Shown here piece after piece: positions 55,425 to 62,032 of a stretch of 62,032 nt of DNA. The DNA comes from Clostridiales bacterium. Lineage in GTDB: Bacteria; Bacillota; Clostridia; Christensenellales; UBA3700. The notes below the pieces were generated by a model that ran no database searches, was not told the origin of the DNA, and saw only the letters and a program-made list of their open reading frames with translations. The stretch is from the NCBI GenBank assembly GCA_015055975.1, contig SVHF01000006.1, positions 1 through 62,032 on the forward strand, in the 5' to 3' direction. Within the stretch, counting starts at the first letter, position 1; every line of letters starts with the position of its first letter. A program made the position numbers and the translations under genes.

Positions 55425-56042
55425 TTAAAAATCTTCTTTTTGAGCGTCTCTAATCGAGTACACGCAGCCACAATAATCTTGACGATATAAATCCATTTCT
55501 TTAGATAAAACTGTAGATCTTAAATATCCGCCTTTCTTCTTAAAATCATTAACTAACCACAAAACATTGCTATCTTTAGAAATTTCTTCTCCAATTGAAT
55601 TTAATCTTTCTGTGTCTTTATATGGAGATATAGAAAGTGTCGATGCAAAATAATCAAAATTGTGTTCTTTTGCATATTCTAAAGACATTGCAAGTCTTAA
55701 TCTATAGCAAATAGTACATCTATCCCCGCCTTCTTTACAATCTTCATATCCTTTCACTGCTTGATAGAATTCATCTGCATTATATTTTTCTTCAATAGCT
55801 TTAACTCCAAAACGTTTATATATCTTTTCAAATTCATTAAATCTTTTTGAGAATTCTTCTTGAGATTCTATATTGGGATTATAGAAATATAAAGTAATAT
55901 CAAAATATTGAGCCAAATACTCGACACAATAACTACTACATGGCGCACAACAAGCATGTAATAATAAAGATGGCTTTTTACCATCTTTTATTATCTTTTC
56001 TATTACTTTATCTAATTCCTTTTGATAATTCCTCTTGATCAT
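55425..56042 (-). CDS. queH: epoxyqueuosine reductase QueH
   Basis: A 205-residue protein of the former DUF208 family, which reduces epoxyqueuosine to queuosine in tRNA wobble position 34. The iron-sulphur and metal-site cysteines are present: HACCAPCSSYC near the N-terminus, DRCTICYRLR in the middle and YCGC near the C-terminus. The ATG lies in an ATGA junction with the preceding alcohol-dehydrogenase-like gene, which I prefer over a TTG two codons earlier. No other queuosine gene is in the window. Confidence 0.93.
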   Translation of the reverse strand: MIKRNYQKELDKVIEKIIKDGKKPSLLLHACCAPCSSYCVEYLAQYFDITLYFYNPNIESQEEFSKRFNEFEKIYKRFGVKAIEEKYNADEFYQAVKGYEDCKEGGDRCTICYRLRLAMSLEYAKEHNFDYFASTLSISPYKDTERLNSIGEEISKDSNVLWLVNDFKKKGGYLRSTVLSKEMDLYRQDYCGCVYSIRDAQKEDF

Positions 56043-57205
56043 AAGCAAGCTTTTAATATATCTATAACTTTATCTTTTGTTATTGTTTCATCTTCATTGC
56101 CTCTTTCAAACATTGTGGCAATCTCTTCAATGTCTTCTTCTTTTACGCCAAAGTCGCTAAGGTGCGCATTGAAGTCCACGCATTCTTCGACGTTTTTATA
56201 TAAAGATTCAATTTGAGCTAAAGTCTTTTGCGCTCTTGACTCTTTTGCATATAGAGCAAAATCGTTTGAATCAACCATTGAATTTAATGCATAACCAAAT
56301 GCTCGTCCAACTTCAACGTCTTCAATGTATTTTCTAAATAATATTGCATAGATATTTGCATAGTTTGCAAGATATTTATCACTTATAATATCTGACAAAG
56401 GACTTAACAAATTGTTCTTCTTAATCATTGCATATCCACAACTTGAAAAACCGACTGCTTCCATAATCTTTTGGCGATATTCTTTATTGGCATTCTTAAA
56501 TATACACTTTGTTAAATACTTATAGATTATGCCAATTGCAGCATCCGCATATGCTTTTGCCATCATATTTGTATCATCTTTAATAAAGCATTCCATTGCA
56601 AGTGAAAGCGCAAACAATCCATATGTAGCGATAGCTTTTGGCGGAGTAATATCTGTCATCTTTGTATCCATAACAAAAACATCAGTTGCGCAATATGATG
56701 TATCAAATTCATAAATTGCGTTATTTACCTTGTCATAAATTCTAGCTATTGGTAAAGCTTCAAATCCTGAACCAAAATTAATTGGAATAGCTACAAGTAG
56801 CGCAGTATCTGTTGGGAAATCTGTTAATTTATTACTCTTAAAACTAGATACATATCGAGCATCTTCAGTAATTAAGATCTTTGCGCCTTTAGCTGCCATT
56901 ATTGCAGATTTCTTTCCTATAGCAATAATACCATCGCAATTAAAATGCCTATATTTGCTTGCTATTTCTTCAACATCCTTATCTAATGCGATATCGCCAA
57001 CGCCCTTATACAAATATTTAATTTCAATAGGAGATATAGATAGAGCACGCTTAATCATATCAACATATCCCAATCTATATGCTGGCTCATCGCTTACAAT
57101 CATAACTTTTTCGCAGTGCTTTTGGTTTAAAACATAAGAAATGTTTTCGATGATTCCATCGCCTACCATAAGTTTTATAGCACTTTCAAATACTTTCAAT
57201 TCCAT
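56039..57205 (-). CDS. degenerate iron-containing alcohol dehydrogenase-like protein (first paralogue)
   Basis: A 388-residue protein with the overall layout of group III Fe-dependent alcohol dehydrogenases (N-terminal nucleotide domain, C-terminal helical domain). Key residues have changed: the nucleotide loop reads AIGKKSA instead of GGGS, and PTTAGTGSE is replaced by PINFGSGFEA. The four expected metal ligands (one Asp and three His) align with Phe, Leu and other non-ligand residues, so no metal-dependent dehydrogenase activity is expected. It lies one base behind its paralogue and overlaps queH. Its C-terminus, LSDFGVKEEDIEEIA, matches that of the paralogue (LSGYGVKEEDLDAIA). Possibly a structural partner of it. 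Confidence 0.8.
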   Translation of the reverse strand: MELKVFESAIKLMVGDGIIENISYVLNQKHCEKVMIVSDEPAYRLGYVDMIKRALSISPIEIKYLYKGVGDIALDKDVEEIASKYRHFNCDGIIAIGKKSAIMAAKGAKILITEDARYVSSFKSNKLTDFPTDTALLVAIPINFGSGFEALPIARIYDKVNNAIYEFDTSYCATDVFVMDTKMTDITPPKAIATYGLFALSLAMECFIKDDTNMMAKAYADAAIGIIYKYLTKCIFKNANKEYRQKIMEAVGFSSCGYAMIKKNNLLSPLSDIISDKYLANYANIYAILFRKYIEDVEVGRAFGYALNSMVDSNDFALYAKESRAQKTLAQIESLYKNVEECVDFNAHLSDFGVKEEDIEEIATMFERGNEDETITKDKVIDILKACL

Positions 57206-57206
57206 A

Positions 57207-58388
57207 CTACAATGATTGTCTTAATATCTCTATGATATCTTCCTTTGTATATTTCTTTGGAGAAGTTAACATATCTCCATCATTTATTACCATTTCCGCT
57301 ATTGCATCTAAGTCTTCTTCTTTTACACCATAGCCTGAAAGATTTGTCTTTACATCATATTCTTTTGATAATCTAGTAACAAGATTCTTAATAATTCTTA
57401 TGAATGTTTCACTTCTTTCATCTTCTGTTGAGTTTGCATAATCTTGCGTTCCTCTATAGTACAAAAGCATTTCTGCATATTGAGCTTTGCATATCTCTTT
57501 TAAGCTCTCCAAGACTGGCTCTATAACTACACAAATAGCTTCGCCTCTATGAATATGATATTTCGCAGCAAGTGCTGTTGCTATTGAGTGCGCAACGCCT
57601 GTGTATGTATTTGAATACGAAATAGCAGCTATTGATGCAGCTATTTGTAAATTACAAATTGAATCTACATCTTTATCCATAATGGCTTTTTGGAAATTAT
57701 CTTTTATTAAGAACATTGCCATCTTTGAGAAACTCTTAGTTAAAAGATTTGAGCGCTTAGATAAATATGAATCAATGCTAAATGCCATAAGGTCTATTAA
57801 GCTCATGTATATTTCTCTTTCTGGAAGAGTTTTTAATAAACTTGGATCTAATATAGCAAAGTGTGGTTGCAATGCTCCAGATATTACTTCTATTGGAATT
57901 TGCTTTTCATCATCTAAGACAATTGCGCTTTTTGAAACTTCATTACCTGCTCCAAAAGTTGTAGGTATTAGGCAGAATGCTACATGCGCTACTCTAACCG
58001 CAGCATCTATTCCTCTAAATTTTGTAATATTTTTTGATTTAGTTGAAACAAGTAAAGCAAGAGCTTTAGCAGCATTCATGACACGAGTACCGCCAATTCC
58101 TACAATGGCATCTGCCCCACTTTTTCTAAAAGCAACATATAATTTATCTAAATCCGTTGTAGTAAATAGCGATGGAACATCTAAATATATTCCGCCTATA
58201 GTCATCGCTTCTTGAGCTTTAATGACTTTTGTTACAGCGTCTAAATGCCCAAACTTTTTGATTACGGAATCTGATACGATAAATATTCTATAGCCACCGT
58301 AGTTCATTAAAACTGAAGGCAATTTCTCTAGAGATTTCTCTCCAGCGAAGATTTTTACATTATTTGAAAATTCAAAATAATCTTGCAT
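57207..58388 (-). CDS. degenerate iron-containing alcohol dehydrogenase-like protein (second paralogue)
   Basis: A 393-residue homologue of Fe-dependent alcohol or glycerol dehydrogenases, less degenerate than its neighbour. The nucleotide loop is VGIGGTRVMNAAKA and the PTTFGAGNEV segment is near normal. Of the four metal ligands, the Asp (SLIDLMAF) and the first His of the second pair (GVAHSIA) remain, while the other two align with Phe and Arg (YHIHRGEA). The start is the ATG after GGTGGAGATA in a TAATG junction with the hypothetical gene upstream. Oxidoreductase activity is doubtful; a heteromer with the other paralogue is possible. Confidence 0.82.
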   Translation of the reverse strand: MQDYFEFSNNVKIFAGEKSLEKLPSVLMNYGGYRIFIVSDSVIKKFGHLDAVTKVIKAQEAMTIGGIYLDVPSLFTTTDLDKLYVAFRKSGADAIVGIGGTRVMNAAKALALLVSTKSKNITKFRGIDAAVRVAHVAFCLIPTTFGAGNEVSKSAIVLDDEKQIPIEVISGALQPHFAILDPSLLKTLPEREIYMSLIDLMAFSIDSYLSKRSNLLTKSFSKMAMFLIKDNFQKAIMDKDVDSICNLQIAASIAAISYSNTYTGVAHSIATALAAKYHIHRGEAICVVIEPVLESLKEICKAQYAEMLLYYRGTQDYANSTEDERSETFIRIIKNLVTRLSKEYDVKTNLSGYGVKEEDLDAIAEMVINDGDMLTSPKKYTKEDIIEILRQSL

Positions 58389-58897
58389 TATCTCCACCCT
58401 CTTGCCCATGCTGTCATTTTAACTTTGAACTCGACGTTTGAAGAATAGACATCTTCTTTTAGATAAATCCTTCTCTTTCTCTTTGTGGTTAATGTAGCTT
58501 GCGCTTTATCTAAAAGCTTTAGAGCTTTCATGCCAAGCGAAACATCACCCTTTATTACATATCTATTTTGATTGAACGCGTCAGAATAAGATACAATGTT
58601 ATTCATAACAGGGATTGCTGCCTCGAAACTTTTGAATTCAATCATTGTTCCATTAGAAATAGCAATATCCTTTTTCAAAGTACACTTTAATCCCTTATCG
58701 GTTTTAATTGCGTGGATAGAATATTGTGATGGAAATGAAGTAATTATAATTTCAGAACCATTTGGTAATTCAGCAACACCTTGCTTAATTCTTGGGTCGT
58801 ATAAATAGCAAGCACGAACGCCACTAACTGCATATGCAAGTTTTGCATATGTATATATAGCATTGATATTCTTTCTAACCGCAAAAATGTTTATCAT
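58388..58897 (-). CDS. hypothetical protein, first gene of the dehydrogenase-like/queH operon
   Basis: A 169-residue protein that I do not recognise. It has no signal peptide or membrane helix. The middle segment around RYVIKGDVSLGMKALKLLDK loosely recalls SCP-2-like lipid-binding domains, but this is weak. The C-terminal third is basic (TTKRKRRIYLK). It is coupled by a TAATG junction to the dehydrogenase-like gene. There is no Shine-Dalgarno site; a TGA-TAAACT element lies 17 bases upstream. Confidence 0.7.
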   Translation of the reverse strand: MINIFAVRKNINAIYTYAKLAYAVSGVRACYLYDPRIKQGVAELPNGSEIIITSFPSQYSIHAIKTDKGLKCTLKKDIAISNGTMIEFKSFEAAIPVMNNIVSYSDAFNQNRYVIKGDVSLGMKALKLLDKAQATLTTKRKRRIYLKEDVYSSNVEFKVKMTAWARGWR

Positions 58898-58949
58898 AAT
58901 TCAACTTTGTTAATAGTTTATCACATTTACACGCCTTCTACATATAGTC

Positions 58950-58979
58950 TAGACATTTATTTATTAAATTTATTATAAT
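58950..58979 (+). promoter_or_regulatory. sigma-A promoter of the second two-component system
   Basis: -35 TAGACA (58950-58955), 18-base spacer, perfect -10 TATAAT (58974-58979). The leader of about 18 bases contains GGAGG eight bases before the ATG. Confidence 0.75.
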
Positions 58980-59003
58980 AATTAAGAGATTTGGAGGCGT
59001 CTT

Positions 59004-59693
59004 ATGAGAATACTTTTAGTTGAAGACTCTATAAGTTTATGCGAAGTTCTAACAGCAGTATTAGAAAAGGAAAAATTTGAAGTTGCTTGTGTTCACGATG
59101 GTGAAGATGGACTAGCTTATGGGTTAACTGGCGTTTATGATTGTATCGTTCTAGATGTCATGATGCCTAAAAAGAATGGATTTGAAGTATTAAAAGAATT
59201 AAGAAAAGCAAAAGTTACGACTCCAATTATTATGTTAACTGCTCTATCTCAAGAATTAAACAAAGTTCAAGGATTAGATATGGGTGCTGACGATTATCTG
59301 GCAAAACCATTCTCAACACCTGAGCTTTTAGCAAGAATTAGAGCTCTTCTTAGACGTCGTGGGGGCGAATTTACAGCAGACAATTCACTTATCTTTGGAA
59401 ACACCACTTTAGATATATCTGCATATACTTTAATTTGTGGAGATAAGTCAGTAAAGCTTTCTAATAAAGAGTGTGAAATTATGAGATATTTATTTGAAAA
59501 CCCTAAACGTGTCGTTGAAAAGGACGCTCTTATTAACAAAGTTTGGGGACTAGATAATGATTTCGAATCTAACTCTTTAGAGGTATTTATTTCGTTTGTA
59601 AGAAAGAAGGTTGCCTTTGTTGGGGCTAACTTCACTATCCAATCTATACGTGGTGTTGGATATCAATTAATGCTTAAAGAGGATGAAGTATAA
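59004..59693 (+). CDS. OmpR/PhoB-family response regulator (second system)
   Basis: A 229-residue regulator. Receiver motifs are VEDSISLCE, VLDVMMPKKNG (phospho-acceptor Asp) and AKPFSTPELLARI. The winged-helix domain ends IRGVGYQLM, the standard family end. GGAGG and a clear promoter precede it. It shares a TAATG junction with its kinase. Target genes are not evident; the neighbours are a housekeeping methyltransferase and a tRNA. Confidence 0.94.
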   Translation: MRILLVEDSISLCEVLTAVLEKEKFEVACVHDGEDGLAYGLTGVYDCIVLDVMMPKKNGFEVLKELRKAKVTTPIIMLTALSQELNKVQGLDMGADDYLAKPFSTPELLARIRALLRRRGGEFTADNSLIFGNTTLDISAYTLICGDKSVKLSNKECEIMRYLFENPKRVVEKDALINKVWGLDNDFESNSLEVFISFVRKKVAFVGANFTIQSIRGVGYQLMLKEDEV

Positions 59694-60904
59694 TGGAACT
59701 ATTCAATAAATTCAAATTGAAGTTTTTATTGATCCCACTTATTTTAATTGGCTCACTATTGCTAATCACTTTCACCACAATCTTTTCAATCACTTATGCA
59801 TCAACAAAAGATGACGTAAATAAAGCTTTGGAAGCAGGAACGATAACTCCTCCTCAAGAACCACAAAGCGGAAAATATCTTTATATAAAAATTACTCGCT
59901 CAGGCGCATTAGAGAATGTAGAATATTACCATTTCTACAATTATACTGACGATGAGAAAGCCCAAATTAAATCTTTATTAGATTCAGATAGCGGAAGAAT
60001 ATCTTTTAACGGAAAATATTATGCTTATGTTTTAAAAAGCAGCCCAATTGATGCATTGGGCGATACAGTATTTATTTATACGCTATTAGATTGGACAGAG
60101 CAACGAAACACTGTGTTAACACTTGGAGTTACTCTTCTTGGTGTATTTTTAATATCTTTAGTTATCATAACTGGACTTAGCTACATATTGGCATTTAGTG
60201 CTACAAAACCAGTACAAGAAGCTTTTGATAAAGAAAAATCTTTGCTTGCTAATGCTTCGCATGAATTGAAAACGCCTATAACTGTTGCAAAAACTAACAT
60301 AGATTTAGTGCTAGGCTCTCCAGATCAAACCGTTGCAGAAAATAGACGCTGGTTAGAAGGCGCAAAATACCAAATAGATAGAATGAATAGTCTAATTCTT
60401 CAAATTCTTGAATTATCTAAATTAGAAAGAAAAGACTATATTGCAGAAAAATCCGAATTAAATATAAGTGATTTGATCGAAGGTATTTTATTGTCTTTTG
60501 AAGCTGGATGTTATGAAAATAACATAAGATTCGTTTCAAGTTTGCAACCTGATGTATATTACAAATGCAATAAAGTTGAAACAGAAAAGCTAATCACTAT
60601 CCTTGTTGATAACGCAATTAAATACACTCCTCGTGGTGGAGAAATTAGCGTAACACTTGCAAAAACATTAAAAAATATTTCTATTAAAGTTACAAATACT
60701 GGCGATGGAATCCCTCCAGAACAATTGGGAAGAATTTTTGATAGATTCTATAAATTAGATGAATCACATAAAGAGTCTGGTAAGAGCTTTGGTCTTGGAT
60801 TAAGTATTGCTAAATTAATTTCTCAATCTATGGGTGGAGATGTAACTTGTTCAAGTGAAGTTGGTAGATATACTACTTTTGAAATAACGCTTCCTATTAG
60901 ATAA
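59693..60904 (+). CDS. sensor histidine kinase (second system)
   Basis: A 403-residue membrane kinase. Helices at about 8-32 and 142-168 flank an extracellular sensor of ~110 residues. HisKA reads NASHELKTPITVAK; the ATPase has DNAIKYTPRGGE, TGDGIPPEQ, FDRFYK and FGLGLSIAK. There is no evident HAMP domain. It begins in a TAATG overlap with the response regulator gene, and its stop abuts that of the converging methyltransferase gene. Confidence 0.94.
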   Translation: MELFNKFKLKFLLIPLILIGSLLLITFTTIFSITYASTKDDVNKALEAGTITPPQEPQSGKYLYIKITRSGALENVEYYHFYNYTDDEKAQIKSLLDSDSGRISFNGKYYAYVLKSSPIDALGDTVFIYTLLDWTEQRNTVLTLGVTLLGVFLISLVIITGLSYILAFSATKPVQEAFDKEKSLLANASHELKTPITVAKTNIDLVLGSPDQTVAENRRWLEGAKYQIDRMNSLILQILELSKLERKDYIAEKSELNISDLIEGILLSFEAGCYENNIRFVSSLQPDVYYKCNKVETEKLITILVDNAIKYTPRGGEISVTLAKTLKNISIKVTNTGDGIPPEQLGRIFDRFYKLDESHKESGKSFGLGLSIAKLISQSMGGDVTCSSEVGRYTTFEITLPIR

Positions 60905-61645
60905 TCAAACTTTATTGTATAGTTTTTTAGCCCATGGTGTCATTTCGCCATTTTCTTCATACACAACAACGCTATTTATTTTTAAACCAGGCGCTCCACA
61001 CTTTTGCGCCTCTACAATAAATGTATCTACAGCTTTTGATGCTTTTGGATAAATTAGTGTTAAAACTTTTGGTTCTAACTTATTGTTAGAAAGAGATGTT
61101 AAAACTTCAGCTAATCTTTCGCTTTTATGAATCATATAGAACTTTCCAGAATATTTCAATATATCTGCAGCTGACTTTACGATATCTTCAAGTTTCGCGC
61201 TAGATTCTGTCCTAGATAAAGCAATGGATCCTATATCTGATTTAACTCCAGCACTTGCTTTAAAATATGGAGGATTGCATACGACAACTTTTACGCTTTC
61301 CTTCCCTAACACTTTTGAAGCATTTTTAATATCTTCGTTTATTATCTCTATTTTTGAATCTAAATCGTTAATGGATACATTGCGCTTTGCAAGCTCAAAC
61401 ATGTCTTTTTGTATTTCAAAGCCAATTGCTTTATTTGCTTTAGTCTTTGCAAGCGCTAAAATGGCTATTACGCCGCTGCCTGTTCCAAAATCAACTATTG
61501 TATCGTTTTTTGCGGCTTTTACTAAATTTGCAAGCAATACTGCGTCAGATGAAAAACAATACAAATTAGGCTTTTGTATTATCTTTAAGCCTTCATATTC
61601 TAAATCGTCTAATCTTTCATCTTTTGCTAGCTCTATTTTGTCCAT
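60905..61645 (-). CDS. TrmN6-like tRNA1(Val) adenine-37 N6-methyltransferase
   Basis: A 246-residue Rossmann-fold methyltransferase of the YfiC/TrmN6 (COG4123) type. DERLDDLEYEGLKIIQ at the start, DFGTGSGVIAIL (S-adenosylmethionine loop) and VVCNPPYF (the NPPY catalytic motif of N6-adenine methyltransferases) are diagnostic. E. coli TrmN6 modifies A37 of tRNA-Val; specificity in Firmicutes is less certain. Two ATG codons six bases apart are possible. I chose the inner one because an extended -10 box lies six bases before it and no ribosome-binding site exists for either. The tRNA-Arg gene diverges from it. Confidence 0.85.
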   Translation of the reverse strand: MDKIELAKDERLDDLEYEGLKIIQKPNLYCFSSDAVLLANLVKAAKNDTIVDFGTGSGVIAILALAKTKANKAIGFEIQKDMFELAKRNVSINDLDSKIEIINEDIKNASKVLGKESVKVVVCNPPYFKASAGVKSDIGSIALSRTESSAKLEDIVKSAADILKYSGKFYMIHKSERLAEVLTSLSNNKLEPKVLTLIYPKASKAVDTFIVEAQKCGAPGLKINSVVVYEENGEMTPWAKKLYNKV

Positions 61646-61651
61646 GCTCAT

Positions 61652-61660
61652 ATTTTATCA
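61652..61660 (-). promoter_or_regulatory. extended -10 promoter, predicted leaderless start of the TrmN6-like gene
   Basis: Minus strand TGA-TAAAAT directly precedes the outer ATG and ends six bases before the inner ATG. This is the same geometry as the helicase and BaiN-like genes. No -35 hexamer is recognisable. Confidence 0.45.
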
Positions 61661-61667
61661 CAATTAT

Positions 61668-61697
61668 TTGACATTTGTTTATTTCGATTACTATAAT
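61668..61697 (+). promoter_or_regulatory. sigma-A promoter of tRNA-Arg
   Basis: Perfect -35 TTGACA (61668-61673), 18-base spacer, perfect -10 TATAAT (61692-61697), as expected for a stable RNA gene. The transcript should start about 12 bases before the mature tRNA. Confidence 0.85.
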
Positions 61698-61715
61698 AAA
61701 TAAGCATTTAAATAT

Positions 61716-61793
61716 GGATCATTAGCTCAGTTGGATTAGAGCGTTGCGCTACGGACGCAAAGGTCGGGGGTTCGAGTCCCTCATGGTTCACCA
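61716..61793 (+). tRNA. tRNA-Arg (anticodon ACG), CCA encoded
   Basis: The cloverleaf folds by hand. The acceptor stem is GGATCAT/ATGGTTC with two G-T pairs, the D stem GCTC/GAGC, the anticodon stem TTGCG/CGCAA with loop CTACGGA (anticodon ACG at 61751-61753), and the T arm has TTCGAGT. The discriminator is A and CCA is encoded. A34 would be deaminated to inosine by TadA to read CGU, CGC and CGA. Confidence 0.95.
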
Positions 61794-61889
61794 AAAGAGA
61801 ACAGCGCGCTTCACTTTAAACAAAACATCATTTTACTAAGTGATAGTTATGTTATTGTGGTGCGTTATCCGAGATAATCTTTGATTTGA

Positions 61890-61915
61890 CAATACGAAAG
61901 TATTGCCATTTTTTT
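61890..61915 (+). terminator. terminator downstream of tRNA-Arg
   Basis: A six-base-pair stem (CAATAC/GTATTG) with a GAAA tetraloop is followed by CCATTTTTTT. It is about 100 bases past the tRNA. The stretch between the tRNA and the hairpin holds no recognisable gene. Confidence 0.7.
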
Positions 61916-61930
61916 AGGTTCGATTGTTTT

Positions 61931-61980
61931 CGTCAAAATAATACACCACTCAAAGGTGTACGTCAAAAAATAACACTCTA
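61931..61980. repeat. imperfect direct repeats and an inverted repeat downstream of tRNA-Arg
   Basis: CGTCAAAATAATACACCACT (61931-61950) and CGTCAAAAAATAACACTCTA (61961-61980) are imperfect direct repeats exactly 30 bases apart. TACACC-N7-GGTGTA (61942-61960) is a perfect inverted repeat between and across them. No gene is assigned from 61794 to the window end. Such clustered sites beside a tRNA could be recombinase or regulator sites. Confidence 0.5.
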
Positions 61981-62032
61981 TAGACGTAAGGTTGGCTTTA
62001 GAGCCTTTGTAGACCCCAAAATTACCCCAATG

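Overview
The window reads as a chromosomal segment of a low-GC Gram-positive bacterium, most likely a gut-associated member of the Clostridia (Bacillota). The support is a SigH-like sigma factor next to Mini-RNase III and an RlmB-type methyltransferase (the cysS/mrnC/rlmB/sigH neighbourhood of Firmicutes), CsoR and CadC metal regulators, lipoboxes, two OmpR-type two-component systems, TGA used as a stop, and AT-rich consensus sigma-A promoters. Christensenellales-like Clostridia are a guess from the style of the giant surface proteins. No phage, insertion sequence, CRISPR array or LPXTG sorting motif was seen.

Layout. 1-8.8 kb: a DEAD-box RNA helicase diverging from a FabG-like reductase; a membrane-anchored pair made of a GH28-like beta-helix protein and a BspA-type leucine-rich-repeat protein; two FAD-dependent oxidoreductases. 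8.8-33 kb: one four-gene operon of exported proteins on the minus strand, ended by a clear terminator. It encodes a lipoprotein of about 3294 residues, a 1982-residue and a 2593-residue surface protein with GLUG-like and MBG-like domains and a C-terminal membrane anchor, and a 179-residue lipoprotein. Directly upstream in the same direction lie a histidine kinase and response regulator (33.2-35.2 kb), then a zinc-ribbon membrane protein. This is the most unusual part of the window.

36-40.9 kb: a plus-strand operon starting from a near-consensus promoter. It carries a leaderless alpha/beta-hydrolase-like protein lacking its nucleophile serine, signal peptidase I, a 58-residue Cys-rich protein, the ACT-domain UPF0237 protein, its partner UPF0210, and RlmB. 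40.9-46.4 kb: a minus-strand run of a class-III aminotransferase, an FGGY sugar kinase, two class II aldolase-family proteins, Mini-RNase III and the SigH-like sigma factor, with an internal terminator after the aminotransferase. 46.6-47.9 kb: a membrane-embedded M28 peptidase.

47.9-53.5 kb: a metal-homeostasis island with two divergent units. One is cadC plus a Cd/Zn-type P-ATPase, the other csoR plus a Cu-type P-ATPase carrying an in-frame CopZ-like domain with its own ribosome-binding site. Both operators and both promoters can be read in 110 bases. 53.6-62 kb: a lipoprotein trypsin-like protease, a DUF4380-like protein, an operon of a hypothetical protein, two degenerate iron-alcohol-dehydrogenase homologues and QueH, a second two-component system, a TrmN6-like methyltransferase, and tRNA-Arg(ACG). 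An unexplained repeat-bearing stretch closes the window.

A recurring feature is that several genes without a Shine-Dalgarno sequence have a -10 box only 6-10 bases before the start codon, which predicts leaderless mRNAs. No gene-free stretch exceeds 300 bases. Residue positions for the giant proteins are estimates from coordinates, and family names come from reading motifs, not from database searches.
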